Source: Aquila chrysaetos chrysaetos
Lineage: Eukaryota > Chordata > Aves > Accipitriformes > Accipitridae
DNA length: 64,000 bases
Assembly (NCBI RefSeq): GCF_900496995.4
Contig: NC_044006.1
Location: forward strand, 20,420,214 to 20,484,213
Direction: 5' to 3'
Shown: one piece after another, positions 1 through 12,118 of the stretch
Layout: the number at the start of each line of letters is the position of its first letter
Numbering within the stretch: position 1 is the stretch's first letter
The notes under the pieces: model-generated
Told to the model about the DNA's origin: nothing
Database searches by the model: none
Seen by the model: the letters and a program-made list of their open reading frames with translations, nothing else
Program-made: the position numbers and the translations under genes

Positions 1-250
1 CTAAATCCTTTCAGATGACAACTGATCTCTCACCTTATGTTGCAAAAAGTGCATCCATGAGAAAACTTTACAGAGTATTTTCTATAACCTGAGAATCTGA
101 ACAAGATTTCTATTCTAAGCCTTTCTTCTGGAGCCATTTCTCTTCTTTCACCTTGTCCCTCTGAAGGGTGTGAGAATGTTTTATTCGGTCTTTACACCTC
201 TGCCTTATCTGGATATCTTACATGAGCGTCATTGACCCATGGGATAGCTA
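1..250. other. Intergenic, no feature seen
   Basis: This is ordinary AT-rich avian-like intergenic sequence at the window edge. It has no recognisable exon or repeat before the CR1 fragment that begins near 251. Confidence 0.6.
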
Positions 251-515
251 AGGCTGGAATTGACTGCTGGTTGCCCTCAAGTCCAACACTGCTCAATGCA
301 GGGCTATCTCCAAAGAGAAGTTAGGTTGCTCAGGACCATGCCCAGCTGTGTCTTGAGCTTCTCCAAAGAATGCATCTCCAAGGATGGAGCTTTCCCTCTT
401 CCAGGGCTGTGCCACTCCCCCAGTGCATTTTTTTTCCCCCTTATGTTCAACCAACGTTTCCCTTGCTGCAAATCTCAGCTGTTGCCTCCTGGTCTTTCCA
501 TAGGTGGCTCCATCC
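251..515 (-). mobile_element. CR1 LINE 3'-end fragment
   Basis: Read on the + strand, the segment follows in order the reverse complement of a CR1 3' region. It has an AGGCTGGAATTGACTGCTGG-like start, then AAGTCCAACACTGCTCAATG, GGTTGCTCAGGACCATGCCC, CTCCAAGGATGGAGCTTTCC and a CCCTTGCTGCAAATCTCAGC block. The element therefore lies on the minus strand, with its 3' terminus near 251 and a 5' truncation near 515. It is diverged, and overlapping short open frames at 260-747 in other phases are chance. The match comes from recall of the family consensus, and the subfamily is not determined. Confidence 0.8.
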
Positions 516-545
516 ATTCTCCAGCCAGATCTCAGAGGGTGAAGG

Positions 546-3500
546 GCAGCAACTATCCTCCCCCTTTGCCTGCTCTGCGTGCCCAGCTCAGATGTGGTAT
601 TACCACTTTGGTGGGTCTGTGTTACTAACTGCTACCCCCCCTCCCAGGTCATTCTCCATCTCAGGCACCCCAAGGAGCCCTCTGATTCAGATATGCACCA
701 AAAGCTCCCAGGGCTCAAGATCCTGGGAAGCACCTTCCTATTCCTGATTCCAAGGGCATTTGGGTACCAAAATGTTGGTCTCTGCCACCTTTGCTGTGTG
801 ATCCGCAGAGTTTTACAAAGTCTGAGCTATTGAATCCTGCACCTCGGTCCCCTTCACTGTTTCCCCTAAGTGTATGTAAAGAGGTAGTAAGAAGAACAGA
901 GGAGATGGCAAATTAATTCCAGAAAATCTGAAGAGTTGAAGACATTTTTTATGTTTTCATCAATATTTTTACATTTGCCATTTTCCTTTGAAACCAAGCT
1001 TTCTAATTTTCAAGTGAATTTGGGAATGAAATACTGATCTATTACTGAAGGGAACCCGTATTTTGACACATAAGAGAATGAAGAGGCATCTGCAATAGAT
1101 GAAGTCCCCAGACATGGCATGATAAGCCACATATGTAGACAAACTTATTTCGTAAAATGAAGAGTAATTTATGGTCTCCTATTAAAGCACCTTTATTAAT
1201 AATACTATCCTGGAAACAAATTTGAATAGCACCAGCTACATTTTTAGAAACACTGACAAAAAGCTAGGTCTTCTAAATTCAAATGAAGTTTTAAAAATAT
1301 CACAAAACATAAATGCAGTCATCAGAGTTGATCACCTTCAGATCACAGGGGAAAATAGCTTCAATTTACTTGACTTGTTTTCACCGCCATTTAGACTGAG
1401 CAACATCCTCTAGAACTGAAATGTCAACTTTCTGTGGCAAATACTCTAATTTCTGATGCAGTGAGGCAGAAAAGTTTGCAGCTTAGAGTGGAGAAAGCAA
1501 TTTACTTCTTTAACAACAATAGCAGTTACAGAAAAAGTAATACCGAGGTTGATACACACTCATGAACTGATCTGCTTCTCAGTGCCTCTATAGATTTTCC
1601 TCAATCAGCTGAAATCATTGTCTAAATCCAAGCTGTAAAAGCTGCTATTAGCTTATTATTCAAATATTCAAAATTGATGCATAATATATATAAAAAAAAA
1701 TAAAAAGAACACAGTATAAATCCCAAGAGTCAGACACATTTTAGTTTTAGACCTAAGCAGTTTCTCCAAACATAACCTCAGTGGCTGATGTAAATTCACG
1801 CTCTGAATTCATAACCAATAATTTAATATGGAAGTATTTTGCTGTAGCTGAATTGGAGCATTCACCCACCTCTGAACTAAGTAAAGCACCTGGGTATGTA
1901 ATTAGGGAGACCAAGCATTCTCCTCAATTTTATTTTTCACTTCCTCCAACGACCTAAGAAGTTTCCAGATGCAAATTGCCATACTGTACAATACAAGGCA
2001 ATAAACTCTAGCCCTAACCTTCCTGGCCAGGGTACATCAGTCATCCCCAGGCAGGCAAGAAACCAAGAGCTACTCATCAGCACCTTAAGGCTTGTGCTTA
2101 GGCTTCCTCTAATTCTTTGCCCTTGTGTTTAAAATAAATAGTGATATTTTCTAATGAGCACTTAAACCTTTCAGTACAATGGGAGTATTTATGCAGCCTT
2201 GTGCTATGGCTGCAGGTAGTTATTTACAGATTTGGAATAAAACCTTTGGGTATTTAGCATCCTTTTAAAAGACCTAGATGGAGAAAGTCCCTACCGGATG
2301 GGAAGAATGATACTGGTCCTTGCAGAAAGTGTCCACCCTGCCAGTACCACCACTATTTGATTAATACACCATTTTGAAAGAAAAGGGAGGTGCTGACAAC
2401 ATGCACTTGCTAATGACCCTGTGAAGGACTGCTTTTTCCTCTCCTCTGCTGGCCTGTACGCTGGCCACAAAGGGCTGGCAATGACTTGCATGCCCTCAGC
2501 CGTCTGGAGATGCTTTCAAGGACTGTACCCATCAAGAGAATTAAAAGGAGGTTTACTGACTGATAAAATACAAGTCCTTTTGCTGGTGTACTCTGGAGGG
2601 AAAAATAGTTCCAGGCCAGCTGACAGCAGAAGTTAAGTGTAGCTGAATGTCCTTTCCTAAAATCTGTTTCTTTCTTCTGCAGTGAAGGTAGAGCACTTAC
2701 TGTAATATTTTTGTTGCCCCAGAAGGAACCCTAGGCAGATATTAGACTGCATCTGAAGGAATAATTGGATGAGAACTAAAAAAACCTATTATTTACCAAA
2801 AGGCCTCCAACCCAAACCACGACAGAGACAAAGCCACTACATTTCACAAGACCAGTCTGGAGGGAAATTCTTGTGCGTCACTTAAAAGGCCATTTATTTT
2901 TAAAATACAGGACCCTCTAATGGAATAAATGTTTCACCTCCAGCTCACTTATATAATTTTTGGCATATTAAGATTTTGCCTTCCTTCATGAAGACTTATT
3001 ACCATTCTTCAGAGTTATGAGAGAGAAAATCCAGCAGGACTGTCCGAGTGGATGGCTAATGATAGGGTATCTTTGTTTGTACTGAAAAGACTTTGTTAAG
3101 AAAGTTAAAGAATATGAACTTCAAATATTGACCTTGCCATCAGCTTGCAAAAGTATTTTTCTTGGCAGAAGTATTTTGAAATTCCTCCCAAATAGCCCTT
3201 TGATAATATTTTAACTTTATTTTTACATACTCTTTGAAAACAAACCAGTTTGTTGAATCTTTTTTTCCCTGCAAATTTAACAATCATATGAGGTCTTTTG
3301 TTGTAACAAAAACAATATTTTAAGATGGAGACATCCAAACTTCCTGCATATAAATTATCACATAGTGCAACCTTAAAGAACAGTACTTACACTGGCAAAG
3401 TTACCTTAAAGGTTAAAAGACCTTATCCCAAGGTAATAGTTCAGGGTGCTCCAATCTTTTCCTCTCAAAGCTCTAGAGGAGTAGAGAGGTGGGTGGCCAG

Positions 3501-6500
3501 GCTTGAGGAAGTCTGAAAATCCCAGACTGCAGTACAGGAACTGTTTTTCTGAATTTGATCTCAGTTTTTCCTGTAAGGCCATGCTTGGGTAAAGATATAA
3601 CCTTCTACAGTTAGAATTCTGGGGGCTTGTAAAGAGAACTTAAGCTAAGAGTGTTAGATCTACAAGTGGTGAGCAGACAAGATGGGAATCATTCCTGTGC
3701 ATATTTTTTAAATAACAATACATTTGTCATTTAAATTTTTTTTTTTGTTTCAGTTGTTTAATGAAAGGGAGCATGGCTGTTGGAACCAATGTACTTTTCC
3801 CTCATTTTTGAAGACATGATGGAAGTTCAAGGGCAGTGTAAGCTTAGGCAGGATGTGCTCAATGTCAGGCTTTGAGATTGCAAATTTTGAAGCAAAAAAG
3901 ACAAATATAAAGCTTTTATGTAAGCATTTAAAAAACACACTTTTTTTCTGTTGAAATGTTTTTTAAAAATAAGTAATCCATTCTAGAAACTCTGGTTTCG
4001 TCCAGTCAATAATAAATCAGGGAAACAGCAGCTACAAAATTAGTGCATTGCCTGAAGTCAGATGCAACAGAATTACTCTGTACCTTCAGGAAAGTCAGAG
4101 AGCTAAATGCCAGTGGCTTTTTAGCCTGTCTCCAAAAGAAAACTGTATCATCTATCAGTGAAAAGGAATCCAGCTCTGACCACGACTGTAAACCGCACGG
4201 CACAGGAAGAGACAGAGACCAAGATAAATAATTACAACCCCGTTAAAGGCTTGATGAACAAACCCCAATATGACAAAACTCTATTCAGCATTCAACAGAC
4301 GAGTGTTTCGGTTCCTGGCACATGGGCACGATGTACTGTGGAAAGACGTAGCCTTCGGTACCAAGCTACAACCTGAATCCTGGGCTGCCTTCCACTTCAG
4401 GAAAAGCATCAGGTGTAAGTGAAGTATGTCACAGTAACTCAGTCCTAAGTTAACAGATGAGAAACAAAACCATTCCTCTACACCAGAAACCTGTGATCAC
4501 CAGCAGCAATGATGACTTTGTAAGCTTGACATAGATGTTAACTAACCCCTTAATCATTGCTTTTCCAGGTGATATCACTGCAGAGATTGCTTACTCAGAC
4601 TGACTGACATGGAAAACTACTCATCACCTTTTGCAAAGTGAAAAATTTAGCAGATAATCTTCCCTCTGAAGAGCTTTGCAGAGTTGTTTAAACATCTGCC
4701 AAATGCCTCCCAAACACCTTACTCTGTATTTCCAAAGTTGGTCTTAGTTTAGGTGTCAATTTGTTACAATCAACAGATGCAGAGCAAGCATTACAGACAT
4801 GGGGATTTATTTGAAAACTTGTTGGTTTTTTTTTATCTGGACTATCCATTAACACTGTTCAACAGCTCACATTGCAATGAATACTTTGAAGTGAAATCTG
4901 GAAGATGCATTCACACTTGCTTTCACATAAAAAATCTGTCTTCTGTTCCGGGCCTGTTGCTGACTTGCCGTGAGTATTGGCAAATAGCTTAAACTGATCT
5001 TGCTTCCACATTTATTGAATTATTTGTTAATATTGCTCACTAATGTTTATCTTTTAAGAAGGAGCCCATGTGTTGTGTATATAAAATATTTGTGATGGGA
5101 GGTGGTGGCTGATACTTAAATCTGGAGAAAAATGGCTCTCAGAAATTATTTCATTTTGCAGAACAGCCAGCAGTACATCCTGCTGCAGTACAGAGAAGAC
5201 TGTTTAGTAAGACGTTCACTAACACCACCACCTCACCACCCCCCAGAAAAAAAACCCCGACAAACAACTAGGTTTAGGTATAGAACTAAAAGAAATCATG
5301 GGAACTACTGTAAAATATTCTCATTCTGGATAAATGTAGCAAGTACATCAATCAAATGTGCTTCCAAGTATTCCCATTACCATTTGCTCATGACATTTTT
5401 TGGAAAATGGCTCCAGAAGATAGAAGCTTTTTCATTAGCCAAAAGTTTAAATGCTGTAACCATTGTCTGGGGAGTTGTAGGCCAAGTCAAGATAGGAAGA
5501 TGAAGCAGCTCAGAGGCTGAGCAATCTTGGAAACGAACAAGACAAAGATGTATTGTAAGACGTGAAAAACATGGCATCATATGTGGAAGAGATCCCTTAT
5601 TTTCTACTTTGTCAAATCCCAAAATTACATCATATCTTTTTAGAAGCAGAATTGTTTTCTAAACCTAAGCAGAGAGCACATAAAAATTCAAGGAGAGTAA
5701 GGGATCCTCAAGCATTACACGCAAATCCTTCCCACAGCTTGGCTGCTGTTTATGACAGCCATCCTTTTTTAGGCTAAGTTGACCAGTCCAGATGTTCATC
5801 TACAACGTTGGTTCACAAAGTCCCTATGGGAACATCTGTTATCTTGGCTAGAGAGAGATGATAAACAGTATTGAGGTCCTGGACATAAACGGTAAAGTAT
5901 AGACTATTATGGCTGTATTGCAGAGATCATGGGATGTAGTAATAGATCCCTGCTCTTAGTGGAGGCCGGTGGTATTTGATAGTGGGTAGGAAAAACTGAC
6001 ACAGGCAATGCTGGAAGCCAATTTCCAGCCTTGGGTAAAGATCCTACTGTAACAGGCTCAAAACAGGGCAGGCAAAGCCCATCCCAAGGAGCCTCCGCTG
6101 ACTCATAGGTGTTAGTGGTGTCAAACTTAACTGGGATCAAGGAACAGTTGCGGACATGAGGTGAATCATTCTTCCAGTTTTATTCTAGGCAAAAACTCCC
6201 CACTCCCCCAGCCATATTATTAAAGCATAAAACATTTCAAAAACTGCTTCAAACCAACTTCAAGACAACAAAATGTTTTCTCTCTTGACCCTTCTCTTCC
6301 CAGTTACTTAGAGAAACTTGTGTCTTTCTGTCGTTCCATCTCATTCTGTCTCTTTCTATTCATTTGTATCTATTACATGTAAGGACTTCACCTTCAGATA
6401 CCTATTGAGAAATGTAGCATATCCAAGAAAGGCATTAAAATTGTTCCTCAGAGATATATTTATTTCTTTTGAACAGTCCATTTGCATTGGTTGGGAGAGA

Positions 6501-9120
6501 GGGGTTATTTTAACTGAAATGGCAGCAAAGGATTTGTTGTCTGATAGTGCTACCACTATTCAAATAATTAGTAGCAGGCTGTCTGCAGATGGTTTTATGT
6601 GTTAATATAAAATGACGTTTTTTTAATTCTTCCATTATCTAGAATGTGGTTGTTAAAAAGTCTGGAGATTTTACAAAACATTTAAGAACAATTATTTAGG
6701 CAACTAATTTCCTATTGAGCTCAGCATGAAGTTAGGAAATGAAATACAATTTGGGACCTCGGTGACCTGGATGACTCAGGGTCCTCTTGGCTTCCCAAAT
6801 CTACCATGATAGATTAGGTGAGTGATCTCTGGTTTAGCATTCGATTTGTAAAAAACCCAATATTCTTTCTTCTGATCACCATTTTTCCAGTTTTTGTTGG
6901 TCTGACACTCAGACTAATCACTGTCAAACTTCAAGCTGATGAAATAATTTTCATTATGCCTTGATGTTTACAAGAATAAAGGCGACAGCAATTGTCATGT
7001 AATATGTGAAAATGTTCTCAAGTTCCAAGCATTGAGTGAGGGCTGTCAAGGTGTTATTACTGTCAGCAGCAATGTAAGCTGGAGCAAATGTACAACCAGA
7101 ACTATTCACATCACCTCGTATTTCTGATCACAGAAACCTGTGAAATAAGGTTTCTTTCCATTAGCTGTTGTAAATTCATTAAACTCAGTTCTGGCACTAC
7201 AGCAAACAGCTTTTTCTGCTTTCACTGTTCTAAAAGAAAGCAGGGGAAAAAGACGAGATCACCACATTAAGGTCTAGGAGATACAGTGTGTTATGGAGCT
7301 GAAAGACAGTCTTGTCTGCCTCACTGTGTTAATCATCAAGCAGATGAAAAATTTCAACACTCGAATATAAAAGGTGCTGATCATGACAAGAACTGTTATT
7401 CAGACAAAAAAACTTGCTTGATTTTGCTAGTGTAAGAAGTGAAGGAGTTTTTCCATCATCTATGCACTTCTTTAACTTGAAAATGAAGCACTTCCTCTAA
7501 GAGACTTCTGAATTTCTTCCTACACAGGCTTACTAAACATCCAGATGTTACCACCTCAGTGGCTGATAATTGACCTCCTTCTCTTAATGGTTTCCCACTT
7601 GACATATCCCCTGTCTTGTGTACCATCTGGTTGCAATGAAAGCATTCCAGGGGTTTGCATGCCTTCTCAGCCCAGAAATCTTATGTAAAAACCTGCTTAT
7701 GCAGCTCTACAAATCTGTTAGATCATTAGTATCATGAACACTTCAGCAATACCTTCCCCTGCAGGATTTTGTTCGCTGATTTTGCTGAGACTGAAAATAG
7801 TACCAGGTAGGAAATCTCTTTCATCCATGTTGTAGCAGCCTGCTGTGGCATAATGGATGAGGAAGACCCCGAGACAATATAATTCTGTGATTAACCTCCA
7901 CCTCTCCATGTTGCTGTATCTTTGTGCAACTTTTGATGACAGATTGGTTTCTGTCTTTTCAGAACTTTTCATAGCCATTATGGAGGTTAAACTTCAGAGC
8001 TACTGCTTGTAAAACCTTGATAAGTAAATGTTCATAGTAAATTTTCAACACAGGCACAATTCCAGTTCTCACTGAAACATCTCCTGTGTATCTAACCATC
8101 AAAATAGTATAAAAAATAACAGGTATTTGTAGCAACAGAGTATTTTTAACCAAAAGCTATTAGACATGTTATTCTTCACATCAACCCCCCCACAGTTTTT
8201 AGACACTGCCTTTTATCCCAAGGCATTATCAAAAGCTGTTTCACCATAAGCACCAGCACTGTTATGTGCTTGTGCACATTTGCTTTTTGAGAGACAGCGT
8301 TTCACTACGTCATGTATCACAGATCACATAAACATGGCCCAGAAGATGTATTACTGGGGCTTACTCAGGAAAATGTCCCCCTCTCAGTCCTTTCACACCA
8401 TGAGAGAGCCCTGTCTAACAAAACGTTTGGGAACAGCAGCTCTCCACTTCCAAAAGCAGTGCCAGGACCAGCTCTAGCTATGGGTACCTGGATCAGTTGA
8501 CCACAGGATCCACAGGGCTGCTTTTGATCCTGCATTTTTTTCCTCATAACCCCCAGACTGATGCAGTTGTTAGGAGGTGCCTGAATGGTACCTGAAAGGA
8601 GCTCAAGCACACTGAATGTATCTGATGCAGTGGTAATGCTTGATGACAACCTCTGAAGTTATCTAAGGATCTGATTTCTGGGTAGTTCAGGGCCCTTTTG
8701 GCATAGATACCTTATTTTGCATGTACTCTGAGACATAAACCAACCCGAACTGAACTCTGTATCTCCTTTTTACTGCTTCTCTCTTTATCTTAAGGTCAAA
8801 TGCTGCAACCGAAGACATGTGGGATAAATGCTTTCCTGGTTATGTTGCAATGGTGAGAAGTGAGAGACTAAACCAGACACTAACGCAGAAACTTTTTATT
8901 GCTGCCATTGGATGGTAAGCATTAAACCTTTGCTTTCTGGCAACTGCTTTCAAGTGGTATCACACAGCCCCATCTCCCCACAACACAACTGCCCAGTGTT
9001 TCCAGGCAGGCATGAAAAAGAGCTGTGAAGCTGTAGTTTCTTTGAAGTGGTACAGGCTCATTTTTAAAACAGCTTTGAGCCCTCATCCATATTTCCCAGT
9101 GTAGTTTTACCAGGTCAGTG
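546..9120. other. Intergenic region, no gene recognised
   Basis: Open frames are all short (under about 130 codons), overlap at random on both strands and resemble no protein family I know. Composition is AT-rich with short homopolymer runs. No tRNA, CpG island or clear splice-flanked exon is visible. In mammals the gene upstream of STARD3NL is EPDR1, but no EPDR1-like ependymin exon was recognised. Conserved non-coding regulatory elements could be present and would not be visible without a comparison. Confidence 0.6.
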
Positions 9121-10200
9121 ACTTCCAGCTCACAGGGCTGGATGGTACCTTGGCAGGCTGTTTAACCCATCTCTGCTGACCCATGGCTGGGTCAGCTCTA
9201 TCTGCATCATTCCTGATCAGCATTTAACCAGTCTGCTCCTAGCAGCCTCCAAAACTGAAGACCTCCCCACCTCCTCTGATCATTATCTCATGCTTTGCTT
9301 CCCAGGCTCCTAGGAGTGTCCTAGCTAATTTTTAGCCCACAGTCATTTGTCTTACCCTATGGGTATTGAAAAATGATTGTTCCCTTCACCATTGCAGCAG
9401 CCTTTCATGATTTAGAAACCTGTGATGTCCCTGCTTAGCCATCCCTTCTTCAGGAGAAACACAAGTAAATTCAATCTTTCTTCAAAGACTGTGTTTTCTA
9501 GGCTTCTTCTCTTTGTCATTACTCTTCTCTGGACTCTTTCCAAGTAGTTATGTCCTTCTTAACATGCAGCGCCCCCAGCTAGACACAGAGCTTCAGCTGC
9601 AGCTGTGCTGTAACACAATGGTTGGCTTTTTCCATCTGTGTGTCTTACAGGTCATCAGCTTGTTTATGCAGCCCAGTTTTTGCTTTTCTTGTAGCTCTAC
9701 AACTTTGTTGACTCACGTTCAGCTTGTAGTCCCTTTCCTACTGACGTGCTGCCTAGCCAGTTGTTACTCCTCAGTGTCTGCACACCCCACACTTGTCCCT
9801 ATTAAAAAGCGTTTTCTTTCATTTTGTTTCCATCATATATTTCCAATTTGGCAAGATTTGTTTCAGTTCTAACCTTGCCCTCCCCAGCTTGGTGTCATTT
9901 GCAAATTTAATACAATACTTTATTCTATCATCAGGTGTCTCATGAAAATGTTGCATAGTATTAGACTCAAATTAAGCCCCTGCAAAACCCTGCTCACTGC
10001 ATCCCTCTGACTTTGCAGATGATACAGTTTTCTAGAAGCTTTACCCCCCCAGAATATTTCATCTTGACCATGCTTCCTTAGCTTATTTATGAGTGTTATA
10101 TGAAACATGGTTAAGATATATGACACCTACTGCTTTTGCTTTGCCCACAAAGTCCATGACAGAAGGAAATTAAATGGGCTTGACAGACAAGTGCAGAGAA
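9120..10200 (-). mobile_element. Old CR1-type LINE, 3' part, minus strand
   Basis: The + strand is collinear with the reverse complement of an old CR1 over about 1.1 kb. The 3'-UTR block (GGCTGGATGGTACCTTGGCA, GCTCTATCTGCATCATTCCT) is followed by the CTTCTCTGGACTCTTTCCAA block near 9522. The GTCATTTGCAAATTTAATAC block near 9892, an ATGAAAATGTTGCATAGTAT block near 9942 and TTTATGAGTGTTATATGAAA near 10084 come next. These correspond to the C-terminal reverse-transcriptase region of ORF2 read backwards. The coding frame is destroyed by substitutions and indels. High divergence suggests insertion well before the CR1 at 52.95 kb. Edges are approximate. Confidence 0.85.
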
Positions 10201-11120
10201 AGGTAACTAATAGCTGTGGTGAACAGTAACCAGTTAGACCTTCTGCAGAAGGACTATCTGGACCGGTATTTCAGATTGGAAACAAATTGAATTCCCAACA
10301 GTCTACCCTGACAGTAAGCAGCATATCACTGATTTTTAGCTCAGCGGCTGCAGAAGACCACCCTCAGTGGAAGGTCAGCCAGACATAAAGGAGGTTTTGT
10401 TGAACACTCACACAGAAATACAGGGAGGTTATTGCAGCACATCTTGAAGTGGGCCAGGGCTGGCAGTGAGAGAGGAGAGGGTAAGCGCTCTGGCAGTCAC
10501 ATTTTTAACATTTGTGGATTTTATATGTGTGCATGAGCCAAACTGAAACCACTTGATGTGTCCTAGATGCTGGTAGCTGTTGTGGCACAAACAGGTCATG
10601 AAACCCCAAACCCCCAAATCCATGACTTGTTTACCCAATAGTAGATAAGGGCAACACATCTGTTTTTGAAAGGTTTTGTTGTTGGGATTTTTTGTAAAAA
10701 ACAAAGAACCCAGAAACATGACACTTCTCTTCAAACATTTAGTTATAACCGATGATTAATTGGGCAAGGAAAATGTTCCCAGGGCTTCATTAACCACATG
10801 TCAAATTAAAATACAGAGAGGCTGCAATCCTTGCTTTGATGGAGTACCATGCATTTGAAGCTACGAGTGTTTCCTCGCTCACTCACATTACAGGCGTCCA
10901 TTATAACACATCTCCAGAATATAGAAAAATTAATTTGTTTTGCCCTATATGAATAAGCAGCTTTCTTACACTCACCTTTCCTACGGATCAAGGGAGCACT
11001 AGGATTTCTTGGAGCACCAAGGCCAGGTCCTGTTATTACCACACTTCCCTTTCACAAGCACAGGGTTGCTCCATCTTAAAAATAATCATTTCGTTTTGCC
11101 TCCTGCTGCTCCTATGAATA
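10201..11120. other. Intergenic, no feature recognised
   Basis: No exon, RNA gene or repeat is recognised. The first 200 bases may be further diverged CR1 sequence continuing from the preceding element, but the resemblance fades and I do not claim it. Confidence 0.5.
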
Positions 11121-11232
11121 GGGTGTTGCAGGACCTCCCTACTCTAATAGTTAGACACCTACTTTCTAGCTTGAATTTATTCATGCCTACTTTATACCCC
11201 TTTGCTTTATTTTATCACAGAGCACTAGCTTA
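11121..11232 (-). mobile_element. Ancient CR1/L3-like LINE remnant
   Basis: The phrase CTAGCTTGAATTTATTCATG followed by CCTACTTTATACCCCTTTGC resembles the reverse complement of the 3' region of an ancient amniote CR1/L3 LINE. Only about 110 bases are recognisable. The remnant lies 0.9 kb past the larger minus-strand CR1 and could be part of the same or a related insertion. It is short and diverged, so the call is moderate. Confidence 0.5.
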
Positions 11233-12000
11233 GTTGTGGGGGCCCATATTACTTGCGTCTGTGGCTGCATGCTTCTCTTCTCCCGCTTCCACTTTGGCCC
11301 TACCAGGAACTGATATTCAGTGAAGTAAACCAATGGGGAAAGCCACAAGGGTTGTGCTGGGATCTTGCAAGTACTGAACGTAACATTAACTGAGCAATGT
11401 CTGAGTCAGTGAAGCAAAGCATTCACCCTAGCACAGATTATCTTTCCCATCAGTGTCAGCCACTTAAGCTCTCTCCCAGAAATTCATCCAGCTTGGTTAA
11501 AATTTCTGGGAAGAGAAGGTTTCCTCCGTTGCCTGTCCAAGTCCACAGCTCTAAGAGTGGAAAACATAAGGACAAGTCACTTTTAGCAGATGGATAATAG
11601 AAATTGTGTTTATTTCTGGGTCTGTAAAATCTTTTCTTCTCCCACACAGGGTTTACATGTGCTATGCTACTATCATGACCGGGGTGTGTTAGCACCCTCC
11701 TATGCCTTTCCCATCTTAAATACAACTCTTTAGGTCGATAGGGAGAATCCATAGGTCTCTGCTAGCCCTCCACAAGACACCCTTCCACTGGGCGGTGAAC
11801 AGTAACAATGATATGAGACCAGGGGAAGGCACGACCCAGAGGTAGGAGAAGTCTTTGAACATTTGTGCTCTAATGCTGCCCAAGCGTTCAGTTGTATGGC
11901 ACCATCAAGTTAGCTCCTCAGGCCAAAATCACCTGGCAGTGTCACCTGGTGTGGGACCTCACTGTAGCCACCTGGGGTGCAGGAGGAAGTTACCAAGAAG

Positions 12001-12118
12001 AGGTCATCACCTTGGAGGCTTTCAAGACCCAAGTGGACATAGCCTTGTGCAACATGGTCTGAACTCAGCTCTGACTCTTCTTGGACTAGAGACCTCATGA
12101 GGTCCCTTCCTGTCTGAG
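12001..12118 (+). mobile_element. CR1 LINE 3'-end fragment
   Basis: The CR1 3'-UTR order is visible on the + strand: CTTGGAGGCTTTCAAGACCC near 12011, CTTGTGCAACATGGTCTGAA near 12043, then TTGGACTAGAGACCTCATGA near 12080 and GGTCCCTTCCTGTCTGAGGG. This is the end of ORF2 and the 3' UTR of a 5'-truncated copy. The terminal short repeat of the family is not obvious, so the 3' end is eroded. The 5' boundary may lie a few tens of bases upstream. Confidence 0.75.

Noticed and set aside
8795..8933. Possible exon flanked by a TTATCTTAAG acceptor and a GGATG|GTAAGC donor
   Set aside because: It has splice-like ends, but the frames inside are not recognisable and there is no partner exon. Such pairs are frequent by chance in 64 kb.
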